DNA of 34,550 nucleotides from Streptomyces sp. McG3 (lineage in GTDB: Bacteria; Actinomycetota; Actinomycetes; Streptomycetales; Streptomycetaceae): the NCBI RefSeq assembly GCF_018619185.1, contig NZ_JAAXYC010000057.1, positions 1 through 34,550 of the forward strand, written 5' to 3'. Within the stretch, counting starts at the first letter, position 1. Every line of letters starts with the position of its first letter. Shown here in pieces: positions 7,482-15,343 of the stretch. A program made the position numbers and the translations under genes. Below the pieces are notes generated by a model, which did no database searches, had not been told where the DNA came from, and saw nothing but the letters and a program-made list of their open reading frames with translations.

Positions 7482-8520
7482 CCGTAACCGGCGGGTCCGA
7501 CAACGCCCCGGAAGCGGAATCCGCATCCGCCGGGTCCCCGGGCGGCTCGGGATCGCGGGAGCGGCGCTTGGCGATCACCGCGCAGACCATCAGCTGCAGC
7601 TGGTGGAAGAGCATCAGCGGCAGTACCGCGAGGCTCGCGTGCGCCCCGAAGATCACGGTCGCCATGGGCAGCCCGGCCGCCAGGCTCTTCTTCGACCCGG
7701 CGAACTGGATGGCGATCCGGTCCGCCCGGCCGAACCCGAGCCGCCGCGCCCCGTACCAGCTCAGGGTGAGCATCAGGGCCAGCAGGACCGCCTCGGCGGC
7801 GAGCAGCGCGCCCAGCCGGGCCGGGGTGACCTGGCGCCAGACGCCGGCGACCATCCCCTCGCTGAACGCGGTGTAGACGACGAGCAGGATCGACCCCCGG
7901 TCGACCAGGCCGAGAACCTTCTTGTGCCGGGTGAGGAAACCGCCGACCCAGCGGCGCAGCACCTGTCCGGCGAGGAACGGGACGAGCAGGTGGAGGACGA
8001 TCTTCAGCAGGGCGTCCGCCGAGAACCCGCCCCCGGTCGAGCCGAGGAGCAGGGCGGCGAGCAGCGGGGTCACGAGGATCCCGGCGAGGCTGGAGAAGGA
8101 CCCGGCGCAGATCGCGGCGGGCACATTGCCCCGGGCGATCGAGGTGAAGGCGATGGACGACTGGATCGTCGAGGGGACCAGGCACAGGAAGAGGAAGCCC
8201 GCCTGGAGTTCGGGCGTCAGCACGTACGGCACCAGTCCGCCGCTCGCCAGCCCCAGCAGCGGGAAGACGACAAAGGTGCAGGCCAGGACGGTGAGGTGGA
8301 GGCGCCAGTGCTTGAGCCCGTCGAGCGCATCGGCCGTGGAGAGCCGCGCCCCGTAGAGGAAGAACAACAGGGAGACCGCGCCGGTGGAGGCCCCGCCCGC
8401 CACATCGGCCGCGGTTCCCCGGGCGGGCAGCAGCGCCGCGAGGGCCACGGTCGCGGCCAGGGCCAGGAGGTAGGCGTCGACCGGCAGCCAGGACGGCGGT
8501 CGCGGGATGCGGCGGGTCAT
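7471..8520 (-). CDS. Bile acid:sodium symporter (BASS)-like membrane transporter
   Basis: A 349-residue polytopic membrane protein of the bile acid/sodium symporter-like family, closest in appearance to the YfeH/SBF-like branch. About ten hydrophobic segments run from LLALAATVALAALLP to SLAVLPLMLFHQLQLMVCAVI. Family features include the early FFLYGARLST loop, FLFLCLVPSTIQSSIAFTSIARGN in the middle (read as two overlapping pieces), and QFAGSKKSLAAGLP near the end, the crossover region that binds ions in BASS proteins. Substrates of this branch are mostly unknown in bacteria. The last 30 residues are charged and disordered, and the stop codon falls in the CGGCTAC tandem repeat. The divergent LysR gene at 8717 is the obvious candidate regulator. 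Confidence 0.88.
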   Translation of the reverse strand: MTRRIPRPPSWLPVDAYLLALAATVALAALLPARGTAADVAGGASTGAVSLLFFLYGARLSTADALDGLKHWRLHLTVLACTFVVFPLLGLASGGLVPYVLTPELQAGFLFLCLVPSTIQSSIAFTSIARGNVPAAICAGSFSSLAGILVTPLLAALLLGSTGGGFSADALLKIVLHLLVPFLAGQVLRRWVGGFLTRHKKVLGLVDRGSILLVVYTAFSEGMVAGVWRQVTPARLGALLAAEAVLLALMLTLSWYGARRLGFGRADRIAIQFAGSKKSLAAGLPMATVIFGAHASLAVLPLMLFHQLQLMVCAVIAKRRSRDPEPPGDPADADSASGALSDPPVTVSR

Positions 8521-8659
8521 CTGCTCGGGGTCTCCAGGGGTCGGTCCGCCGCGCCGGGCGGACAGCCGTGCGTGCCGCTGTTCGCGGGCGGCCCCTCACG
8601 TACACGCGGTCCTGCGTGCGGGCCGTGTGCCGACATCCATCCTGCTCCCGCTCCTCCCC

Positions 8660-8705
8660 ATCGGGAATCACGCATACCGCTCTGACTGTCATCACGGATC
8701 CCGAT
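8660..8705. promoter_or_regulatory. Candidate LysR operator in the divergent transporter/LysR region
   Basis: ATCGGGA (8660-8666) and TCCCGAT (8699-8705) form 7-base inverted arms separated by 32 bases, just before the LysR start. GATAAC at 8703-8708 looks like a -10 box eight bases before the ATG at 8717, so the LysR message may be leaderless. Overlap of the arm with the -10 box would suit autorepression. This is inferred from layout. Confidence 0.35.
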
Positions 8706-8716
8706 AACGTGGGCCC

Positions 8717-9610
8717 ATGGACGCCACGTACGACCCCGCCCAGCTGCGAACCTTCCTCGCCGTGGCGCAGACCCTGAGCTTCACCCAGGCCGCGCGCCGG
8801 CTCGGGATCCGCCAGTCCACGGTCAGTCAGCACGTGCGGCGTCTTGAGGGGGCGGCCGGGCGGCAGCTGTTCACCCGGGACACCCATCGCGTCGACCTCA
8901 CCGAGGACGGCGAGGCGATGCTCGGCTTCGCCCGGACGATCCTGTCGGCGCACGAGCGGGCCGCCGCGTTCTTCACGGGCACCCGGCTGCGCGGCCGGCT
9001 GCGGTTCGGGGCCTCCGAGGACTTCGTGCTGACCCGGCTCCCCGAGATCCTGGAGTCCTTCCGCCGCGACCATCCGGAGGTCGAGCTCCAGCTCACCGTG
9101 GAGCTGTCCGGGACGCTGCACCGCCAGCTCGCGGCGGGCCGGCTGGATCTGGTGCTGGCCAAGCGGCGGACCGGCGACACCCACGGCGAGCTGATGTGGC
9201 AGGACGCGCTGGACTGGATCGGCGCGCCGCAGCTACGGGTCGATCCGGAGCGCCCCCTGCCGCTGGTCGTCTTCCCGCCGCCGGCCATCACCCGTGCCCG
9301 CGCCCTGGAGGTGCTGGAGGAGCAAGGGCGGGCCTGGCGGATCGCCTGTACGAGTACGAGCCTGAGCGGTCTGGTCGCGGCGGCGCGGGCGGGCCTGGGC
9401 GTGATGGCGCACTCCCGGGGGATGATCCCGCCGGGGCTGGCGGCGGTTCCGGCCAGGGCAGGGCTGCCGGAGCTCGGCGGCGTCGACTTCGTCCTGCTGC
9501 ACGGGAACCGCCGGGGTGCGGCCCAGGAGGCGGCCGACGCGCTGGCCTCCGCGATCCTGGCGGGCGGCGACCGGCTGCACCGCGGGACCGGCGGCGGGGA
9601 AGCACCGTAA
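8717..9610 (+). CDS. LysR-family transcriptional regulator
   Basis: A 297-residue LysR regulator. The winged helix-turn-helix occupies residues 6-64 (LRTFLAVAQTLSFTQAARRL, then GIRQSTVSQHVRRLE). The linker helix and a periplasmic-binding-protein-like effector domain (about 88-285) follow, with RLRFGASEDFVLTRLPEIL and the second-lobe region SLSGLVAAARAGLGVMAHS. It starts 196 bases from the divergent BASS-type transporter, the classical layout for a LysR regulator and its target, so it probably controls that transporter in response to an unknown ligand. No Shine-Dalgarno is evident; a GATAAC box eight bases upstream allows a leaderless transcript. The last residues (GGDRLHRGTGGGEAP) look unstructured. 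Confidence 0.93.
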   Translation: MDATYDPAQLRTFLAVAQTLSFTQAARRLGIRQSTVSQHVRRLEGAAGRQLFTRDTHRVDLTEDGEAMLGFARTILSAHERAAAFFTGTRLRGRLRFGASEDFVLTRLPEILESFRRDHPEVELQLTVELSGTLHRQLAAGRLDLVLAKRRTGDTHGELMWQDALDWIGAPQLRVDPERPLPLVVFPPPAITRARALEVLEEQGRAWRIACTSTSLSGLVAAARAGLGVMAHSRGMIPPGLAAVPARAGLPELGGVDFVLLHGNRRGAAQEAADALASAILAGGDRLHRGTGGGEAP

Positions 9611-9624
9611 CCGCCCCGTGGACC

Positions 9625-9649
9625 CGCGGTGATCACGGTGATCACCGCG
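9625..9649. terminator. Perfect 12-base inverted repeat downstream of LysR
   Basis: CGCGGTGATCAC at 9625-9636 and GTGATCACCGCG at 9638-9649 are exact reverse complements around a single G. It begins 15 bases after the LysR stop. A hairpin would form with the inner base pair open. It may be a terminator, but the near-perfect two-fold symmetry and the internal GTGATCAC would also suit a protein-binding site. Confidence 0.5.
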
Positions 9650-9668
9650 ATCGCAGTGGTCGCGGTGT

Positions 9669-9695
9669 TTCGAGGTGTTCGAGGTGTTCGAGGTG
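9669..9695. repeat. Three exact tandem copies of TTCGAGGTG
   Basis: A 9-base unit is repeated three times without change, followed by the related GTCACGGTG. It lies between the LysR palindrome and the acyl-CoA ligase gene. No function can be read from it. Confidence 0.85.
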
Positions 9696-9915
9696 GTCAC
9701 GGTGGGCGCAGCGGTCGGATTCGGTGGAGATTCCGGCGCGAGCCGCTTACCCCTCCGGCAGAACTGGGCCGGACGGACGCCCGAGCCTTGCCCATCTGGC
9801 CGGATTTCGACGGTTGACCTGGTCGGACGTCACGGTGCCCGAAGGGTCCGGGCCCCTCCCGCCGGGCCCCCGCTTGGGGTAGCGTCGCGGCGCTGTGCGG
9901 AGCGCCACGAGGAGC

Positions 9916-11745
9916 ATGTCATTGCGCGATTTCACTGTCCCACCCATGCCGGCGGCACCTCAGGTCGGCGGTCTGGCCGATGTGGTCTTCGACTACGCGG
10001 AGGACGATCCGCACCGCGTCGCGCTCGGCCGCAAGGACGCCGGGGGCCAGTGGCGTGATGTGACCTCTGCGCACTTCCGCGATCAGGTGCTGGCCCTGGC
10101 CAAAGGGCTGATCGCGCACGGGGTGCGGTTCGGCGACCGGGTCGCGCTGATGTCCCGTACGCGTTACGAGTGGACGCTCTTCGACTTCGCGCTCTGGACC
10201 GTCGGGGCCCAGTCGGTGCCGGTCTACCCGACCTCCTCCGCCGAGCAGGTCCTGTGGATGCTGCACGACGCCGAGGTGGTGGCGGTGATGGTCGAGCACG
10301 AGGACCACGCGATGACCGTCGGCTCGGTGATCGACCGGCTGCCGCACCTGAAGCGGCTGTGGCAGCTGGACGCCGGAGCGGTGGACGAGCTGTTCGGGGC
10401 GGGCGCGGACATCGACGACGAGGTGGTGCAGCGGCACCGGCGCGCGGTGACGCCCGACTCCGTGGCGACCGTCATCTACACCTCGGGGACGACGGGCCGC
10501 CCCAAGGGGTGTGTGATCACCCACGCGAGCTTCATGTTCGAGAGTGACACGATGGTCACGCGCTGGGAGCCGGTGTTCCACTCCAAGCCCGGCGACGAGG
10601 CGGCCACCCTCCTCTTCCTGCCGCTGGCCCATGTCTTCGGGCGGATGGTCGAGATCGCCGCGGTCCGCGGCCGGGTCAAGCTCGGCCACCAGCCGGAGCT
10701 GTCCGCGAACGCGCTGATGCCGGACCTGGTGACGTTCCGGCCGACGTTCATCCTGGCGGTGCCGTACATCTTCGAGAAGGTGTTCAACGGGGCCCGGCGC
10801 AAGGCCGAGGCGGAGGGCAGGGCCGGGCCGTTCGACAAGGCCGTCGACATCGCGGTGAAGTACGCCGAGGCCCTGGAGCAGAAGGCGTTCGGGGACGGTC
10901 CCGGCCCCTCGGCCGGGCTGCGGATGCAGCACCAGTTCTTCGACAAGGTCGTCTACAAGAAGGTCCGCGACGCGATGGGCGGCCGGGTGCGGCACGCGAT
11001 GTCGGGCGGCTCGGGCATGGACCGCCGGCTCGGACTGTTCTTCGCGGGCGCCGGGGTCAGCGTCTTCGAGGGGTACGGACTGACCGAGTCGACCGCCGCG
11101 GCGACGGCGAACCCTCCCGAGCGCACCCGGTACGGCACGGTCGGCCAGCCCATCCCCGGCACATCGGTGCACATCGCGGACGACGGCGAGGTGTGGGTGC
11201 ACGGGCCGAACGTGTTCTCCGGCTATCTGGGGAACCCCGGGGCCACCCGGACGGTGCTGCGGGACGGCTGGCTCGCCACCGGGGATCTCGGCGCGCTGGA
11301 CGAGGACGGCTATCTGACGATCACCGGGCGGAAGAAGGAGATCCTGGTGACGTCCGGTGGCAAGAGCGTCTCCCCGGCCGGCCTGGAGGAACGCGTACGG
11401 GCGCATCCGCTGGTGGCGCAGTGCATCGTCGTCGGCAACGACCGCCCGTACATCGCGGCGCTCGTCACCGTCGACCAGGAGTCCGTGGACCACTGGCTGT
11501 CGATGCAGGGCCGCACCCCGCTCGGCCCGGCCGACCTGGTGCGGGACCCGGATCTGGAGATGGAGGTCCGCCGGGCGGTGGTGGCGGCCAACACGGCGGT
11601 GTCCCAGGCCGAGTCGATCCGTACGTTCCGGATCCTGGCCCATCCGTTCACCGAGGAGACGGGGCTGCTGACGCCCTCGCTGAAGCTGAAGCGCAAGGCG
11701 ATCGAGAGCGCGTACGCGGTCGAGGTCGACGCGCTGTACCACTGA
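9916..11745 (+). CDS. Long-chain fatty acid-CoA ligase (AMP-dependent synthetase)
   Basis: A 609-residue ANL-superfamily enzyme that would activate a fatty acid with ATP and load it onto CoA. It shows the P-loop-like motif VIYTSGTTGRPKGCVITH (about residues 190-207), LLFLPLAHVFGRM, the A5 motif FEGYGLTESTAAATANP, the A7 block DGWLATGDLGALDEDGYL, and the A8 hinge ITGRKKEILVTSGGKSVSP followed by the C-terminal lid. The closing GLLTPSLKLKRKAI is typical of long-chain ligases, which carry the last catalytic lysine here. The ATG at 9916 follows GAGGAG; a GTG at 9895 in the same frame is the alternative. It stands alone on its strand apart from the aldo/keto reductase 115 bases downstream, and no beta-oxidation genes are near. 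Confidence 0.93.
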   Translation: MSLRDFTVPPMPAAPQVGGLADVVFDYAEDDPHRVALGRKDAGGQWRDVTSAHFRDQVLALAKGLIAHGVRFGDRVALMSRTRYEWTLFDFALWTVGAQSVPVYPTSSAEQVLWMLHDAEVVAVMVEHEDHAMTVGSVIDRLPHLKRLWQLDAGAVDELFGAGADIDDEVVQRHRRAVTPDSVATVIYTSGTTGRPKGCVITHASFMFESDTMVTRWEPVFHSKPGDEAATLLFLPLAHVFGRMVEIAAVRGRVKLGHQPELSANALMPDLVTFRPTFILAVPYIFEKVFNGARRKAEAEGRAGPFDKAVDIAVKYAEALEQKAFGDGPGPSAGLRMQHQFFDKVVYKKVRDAMGGRVRHAMSGGSGMDRRLGLFFAGAGVSVFEGYGLTESTAAATANPPERTRYGTVGQPIPGTSVHIADDGEVWVHGPNVFSGYLGNPGATRTVLRDGWLATGDLGALDEDGYLTITGRKKEILVTSGGKSVSPAGLEERVRAHPLVAQCIVVGNDRPYIAALVTVDQESVDHWLSMQGRTPLGPADLVRDPDLEMEVRRAVVAANTAVSQAESIRTFRILAHPFTEETGLLTPSLKLKRKAIESAYAVEVDALYH

Positions 11746-11860
11746 CCCGGCGGCGGCGCGGCGGCACGACCGGGGCTGCCGGAAGAGGGCGGGAATGCTG
11801 GGACCTGTCCGCTCGTTGTCGTGGGGAGTTATCAACCGACGACGTTAGGATCGATCGCTC

Positions 11861-12697
11861 GTGAGCCAGGTCCCCTCCATCACCCTCAACAACGGCCTCG
11901 ACATGCCGCAGCTCGGTTTCGGTGTCTGGCAGGTGCCGGACGACGAGGCGGAGAAGGCCGTCGCCACGGCCATCGAGACCGGGTACCGGAGCATCGACAC
12001 CGCCGCGATCTACGAGAACGAGACCGGCACCGGCAAGGCCGTCGCCGCCTCCGGCGTCGCCCGTGACGAGCTCTTCGTCACCACCAAGCTGTGGAACAGC
12101 GAGCAGGGCCACGACAGCACCCTGCGCGCCTTCGACGCCTCGCTGGACAAGCTCGGCCTGGACTACGTCGACCTGTACCTGATCCACTGGCCGGTACCGG
12201 CGAAGGACGCGTACACCGACACGTACAAGGCGTTCGAGAAGATCCTCGCCGACGGCCGCGCGAAGGCGATCGGCGTGTCGAACTTCCATCCCGAGCACCT
12301 GAAGCGGCTGCTCGCCGAGTCCTCCGTGGTGCCGGCCGTCAACCAGATCGAGCTGCACCCGCAGCTCCAGCAGGCCGAGCTCCGCGCCTTCCACGCCGAG
12401 CACGGCATCGCCACCGAGGCGTGGTCGCCGCTGGGCCAGGGCAAGGGCCTGCTGGAGGTGCCGACGGTCGTCGCCATCGCCCACAAGCACGGCCGTACGC
12501 CCGCCCAGGCGGTGCTGCGCTGGCACCTGCAGACCGGCAACATCGTGATCCCGAAGTCCGTGACCCCGTCGCGGATCAGGGAGAACCTCGACGTGTTCGG
12601 CTTCGAACTGGACGCCGACGACCTCGCCGCCTTCGCGGCCCTCGACGAGGGCAAGCGGCTCGGCTCCGACCCGGCGGAGTTCAACGTCGGCGCCTGA
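11861..12697 (+). CDS. Aldo/keto reductase
   Basis: A 278-residue NADPH-dependent oxidoreductase of the aldo/keto reductase superfamily with a TIM-barrel fold, resembling the bacterial 2,5-diketo-gluconate reductase-like group. The catalytic tetrad is complete: Asp46 and Tyr51 in GYRSIDTAAIYENE, Lys76 in LFVTTKLWN, and His109 in LYLIHWPVP. GVSNF and the late cofactor loop IVIPKSVTPSRIRENLDVF are also present. The start is a GTG; a TAGGAT box nine bases upstream could be a -10 for a short-leader or leaderless message. A strong hairpin follows the gene. The natural substrate cannot be deduced; such enzymes reduce many aldehydes and ketones. Confidence 0.94.
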   Translation: MSQVPSITLNNGLDMPQLGFGVWQVPDDEAEKAVATAIETGYRSIDTAAIYENETGTGKAVAASGVARDELFVTTKLWNSEQGHDSTLRAFDASLDKLGLDYVDLYLIHWPVPAKDAYTDTYKAFEKILADGRAKAIGVSNFHPEHLKRLLAESSVVPAVNQIELHPQLQQAELRAFHAEHGIATEAWSPLGQGKGLLEVPTVVAIAHKHGRTPAQAVLRWHLQTGNIVIPKSVTPSRIRENLDVFGFELDADDLAAFAALDEGKRLGSDPAEFNVGA

Positions 12698-12707
12698 GCG
12701 TCCGGCC

Positions 12708-12745
12708 GACGGCGCCCCCACCGGGATCACGGTGGGGGCGCCGTC
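12708..12745 (+). terminator. 16-base perfect stem-loop after the aldo/keto reductase
   Basis: The arms at 12708-12723 (GACGGCGCCCCCACCG) and 12730-12745 are exact reverse complements with a 6-base loop GGATCA. It starts 11 bases after the reductase stop codon. The long GC stem without a T-tract is typical of Streptomyces terminators. It would separate the reductase from the lectin-domain gene. Confidence 0.8.
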
Positions 12746-12806
12746 GTCAGCCGGTGCGCCGGCGGCAGTACGGCAGGACACAGGTCGAACCGGGGAGACA
12801 GGGAAC

Positions 12807-13274
12807 ATGAGCGGCGAACTCGCGCCCGTCGTCGAGGCGGGTCCGTACCGCCTGCGCAACGTCGGCAGCAGGCTGGTGCTGGAGGTGTACGGCGCGGCCA
12901 AGGGCAGTGGGGCCCGGGTCCAGCAGGGCGAGGACGACGGGACGGCGGCGCAGGTGTGGCGGCTGGCCCCGGTGCACGAGGGCGCGGCCCTCTTCCACCT
13001 GGTCAACGAGCACAGCGGGAAGCGGCTGGACGTGGCCAATGCCGATACCTCGAACGGCACCCGCGTCCAGCAGTGGAAGGCCAACAACTTCGGCGCCCAG
13101 GAGTGGCTGATCGAGCAGCACCCGGAGGCCCCCGGGACGGTGACGCTGGTGAGTTTCATCAGCGGCCTCGTCATGGAGGTCGCCGACCGTTCCACCGCCG
13201 CCGGGGGCACCGTTCAGCAGTGGGAGGACACCGACTCGCCCTTCCAGTGGTGGCGGTTGGAGCCGGTGACGTAG
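12807..13274 (+). CDS. Stand-alone ricin-type beta-trefoil lectin domain protein, no signal peptide
   Basis: A 155-residue protein made of a single RICIN beta-trefoil. Three repeats are visible: YRLRNVGSRLVLEVYG with VQQGEDDGTAAQVWRL, then FHLVNEHSGKRLDVAN with VQQWKANNFGAQEWLI, then VTLVSFISGLVMEVAD with VQQWEDTDSPFQWWRL. Each carries the QxW signature, some as QVW, QEW or QWW. In this family such domains bind sugars, usually as appendages of secreted glycosidases. Here there is no enzyme partner and no signal peptide; the N-terminus MSGELAPVVEAG is hydrophilic. The ATG at 12807 is chosen because GGGGAGACAGGGA precedes it; the upstream extension looks non-coding. A cytoplasmic carbohydrate- or protein-binding role is inferred only. 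Confidence 0.88.
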   Translation: MSGELAPVVEAGPYRLRNVGSRLVLEVYGAAKGSGARVQQGEDDGTAAQVWRLAPVHEGAALFHLVNEHSGKRLDVANADTSNGTRVQQWKANNFGAQEWLIEQHPEAPGTVTLVSFISGLVMEVADRSTAAGGTVQQWEDTDSPFQWWRLEPVT

Positions 13275-13305
13275 GGCGGCGGAGGAGCCGGGGACGGCGT
13301 CGCCC

Positions 13306-14247
13306 TCAGTCGCGACGGCCCAGGTGGACCGTGCGGGCGGCGAGCAGGTGGACATCGGGGCGGCGGTGAAGGCCTTCGGGGTCCTCGGGGTCCAGGAGCC
13401 GGTCCAGTACCGCGCTGTCCTCGGCCGACAGCAGATCGCCCAGCACCTCCCGCTCGCGGGTGATGCTCGCGACGACATGGTCGCGGGCGGGACCCGAGAG
13501 CGGGGCGGGCAGGTCGAGGAGGAAGCTCCGGGTGCCCTGCGGGACGAGGCCGACCGCGGTGAAGAGCGCGCTCCAGTCCTCGGTCTCCCGCTTCGCTCCC
13601 GGGAGTTCGGACCGCATGTGCTCGAAGCGCGTGGCGGCGGCGGCGCCCATACGGGCCTCCAGGCCGGGCTGTCCGATGCCGATGTCGCGGGGCAGCCGCC
13701 GGGTGGGCAGTCCGCCCTCGACGAGCGCGACCGTGCCGCCGGACCGCAGGAGCCCGGCGAAGCCTGCCAGAGCGGCGCGCTGGTCGCCCAGGTGGTGCAG
13801 GGAGTTGCCCGCCCAGATCAGATCGGCCTCGCCCAACCGGTCGAAGTTCGCGGGGAGTTCGGCCTCAAGGGTCTGGAGGCGGTCGATCACGCCGTGGCGC
13901 CGCGCGCGGTTCTTCGCGCGTTCCAGGAGGGCGGGGGTGGCGTCCACCGCCACCACTTCGGCCTCCGGGAAGACCTCGGCCAGCAGGCAGGAGACGACAC
14001 CGGGGCCACTGCCGATGTCCAGGACCCGGCGGACCTTCGGCGCGGTGGGCAGGGCGGCGATCCAGCGGGCGGCCTCCTCGTACTGCGCGCCGTTGAGTTC
14101 GGCCTCCTGCTCCAGCAGGGGTCCGAGGACGTCCCAGTCGATGTCCGTGGCCGGGTCGCCGCCCGATCCGTGCACATGGGCGTGGGCGTGTACGGGCGTG
14201 GCGGGTGCGTGCGCGTCGTGGTGGCCGTGACCGGCGTGGCTGCTCAT
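13306..14247 (-). CDS. SAM-dependent methyltransferase with His-rich N-terminus
   Basis: A 313-residue class I methyltransferase. Motif I is VLDIGSGPGVVSCLL (about residues 75-89), with the acidic ribose-binding residue in VVAVDATPALLERA, and the post-motif segment DLIWAGNSLHHLGD. These features support binding of S-adenosylmethionine; the acceptor is unknown. The first 25 residues hold nine histidines (HAGHGHHDAHAP, then VHAHAHVHG), which is not part of the methyltransferase fold and could bind a metal. The start overlaps the stop of the upstream AraC gene by four bases (ATGA), and GGAGAGG lies seven bases before it, so the two genes are probably co-transcribed and translationally coupled. 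It converges with the lectin gene, with a 31-base gap. Confidence 0.9.
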   Translation of the reverse strand: MSSHAGHGHHDAHAPATPVHAHAHVHGSGGDPATDIDWDVLGPLLEQEAELNGAQYEEAARWIAALPTAPKVRRVLDIGSGPGVVSCLLAEVFPEAEVVAVDATPALLERAKNRARRHGVIDRLQTLEAELPANFDRLGEADLIWAGNSLHHLGDQRAALAGFAGLLRSGGTVALVEGGLPTRRLPRDIGIGQPGLEARMGAAAATRFEHMRSELPGAKRETEDWSALFTAVGLVPQGTRSFLLDLPAPLSGPARDHVVASITREREVLGDLLSAEDSAVLDRLLDPEDPEGLHRRPDVHLLAARTVHLGRRD

Positions 14248-15254
14248 GGGATCAGCCTCTCCAAAGGGCGGTCGCCCGGCAATCTTCTTTGCCGGTCCGG
14301 CAAATCGAGGTGGTCCCCCGGCGGGCTGCCGCGGTACTCCTGCGGGCTGACTCCCCTGACCCGCTTGAACGCCGCGCTGAAGGCGAAGGGGGTGCTGTAG
14401 CCGACCTTCCGGGCCACGGCCTCCACCGTGGCGTCGCTCTCGCGCAGCAGGTCGGCCGCGACGGCGAGCCGCCGGCCGGTCAGGTACGCCATCGGCGGCT
14501 CCCCGACCAGTTCGGTGAAGCGCCGGGCGAGACCGGCCCGGGACACCCCGGCGCGGGCGGCGAGCGAGGCGACGGTCCAGGGGTGCGCCGGGTCGTTCCG
14601 GAGCAGCCGCAGCGCCGTGCCCACGACCGGGTCGCCCATCGCGCGGTACCAGGCGGGGGCGTCGGCCCCGGGCCGGGCGAACCAGGCGCGGAGCACGGCG
14701 ATGAGCAGCAGGTCCAGCAGGCGGTCCAGGACCACGCGCTGGCCCGGCTCGTCCTGGGCGATCTCCGCGTCGAGCAGATCCAGCAGCGGCCGGGTCCGCG
14801 TGTCCGCGGGGACCGTGAGCAGCGGGGGCACGGCGTCGAGCAGCCGGCGGCTGATCTCGCCGTCCAGCAGATAGGTGCCGACGAGGACCGTCGTGGCGCC
14901 GTCGACCGCGTTTCCCCAGGTCCGTACGGACAGCACCATGTCCTGGGAGAGCGGCCGGCCGTGCAGCGTGGTGCAGACGCCGCCGGGACCGACGAGCGCG
15001 TGGGGTGCCGTACCGGGGGCGTCGGCGACGGTGTACGGATCGGGGCCGCGGACCACCGCGATGTCCCCGGGGCCGAGCCTGACCGGTTCGCCTCCGTCGG
15101 ACGGGACGATGAACGCCGTGCCGCGCCGGACCGACATGAGGCAGATCGGGGCCCGGTCCTCGACCCGTACCGCCCAGGGCGGGTCCATCACCATGCGGAG
15201 CAGAAACGCGCCCCGGGCCCGTGGCCCGTCCAGGAGTCCGGCGAGAGCGTCCAT
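14244..15254 (-). CDS. AraC-family regulator with cupin-type N-terminal domain
   Basis: A 336-residue regulator. The N-terminal part (about 1-150) resembles the cupin-type ligand domain of AraC proteins (DPPWAVRVEDRAPICLMSV, GEPVRLGPGDIAVVRGPDPY). The C-terminal double helix-turn-helix (about 225-315) reads WTVASLAARAGVSRAGLARR and then VEAVARKVGYSTPFAFSAAF, ending VRGVSPQEYR. It is divergent from the NmrA-like oxidoreductase gene 90 bases away and overlaps the methyltransferase start. AraC proteins with this domain plan often switch on a neighbouring oxidoreductase in response to a small organic molecule, so both neighbours are likely targets. The inducer is not predictable. Confidence 0.93.
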   Translation of the reverse strand: MDALAGLLDGPRARGAFLLRMVMDPPWAVRVEDRAPICLMSVRRGTAFIVPSDGGEPVRLGPGDIAVVRGPDPYTVADAPGTAPHALVGPGGVCTTLHGRPLSQDMVLSVRTWGNAVDGATTVLVGTYLLDGEISRRLLDAVPPLLTVPADTRTRPLLDLLDAEIAQDEPGQRVVLDRLLDLLLIAVLRAWFARPGADAPAWYRAMGDPVVGTALRLLRNDPAHPWTVASLAARAGVSRAGLARRFTELVGEPPMAYLTGRRLAVAADLLRESDATVEAVARKVGYSTPFAFSAAFKRVRGVSPQEYRGSPPGDHLDLPDRQRRLPGDRPLERLIP

Positions 15255-15343
15255 GGCCGCCAGCCTAGACGCGTGGACGGAGAAGTAGGCGCCTGAGTCT
15301 TTGGAGCATGTCCGGGCGGTCCCGGGCCCGGGAGCCTGGAGCC

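Larger units (their letters stand above)
9611..9915. other. 305-base gap with palindrome and 9-base tandem repeat
   Basis: I see no convincing gene here. From left to right it holds a perfect 12-base-arm inverted repeat (9625-9649), a looser ACCGCGA/TCGCGGT inverted repeat (9645-9667), three exact copies of TTCGAGGTG (9669-9695), and then sequence of lower coding character leading to the ligase gene. A TAGCGT at 9880-9885 could be a -10 box for the ligase. Frames that cross the gap have poor codon usage. Confidence 0.6.

Noticed and set aside
15321..15332. CCCGGGCCCGGG palindrome before the NmrA-like gene
   Set aside because: Simple GC palindrome of a kind common in this base composition; no second copy or spacing supports an operator.
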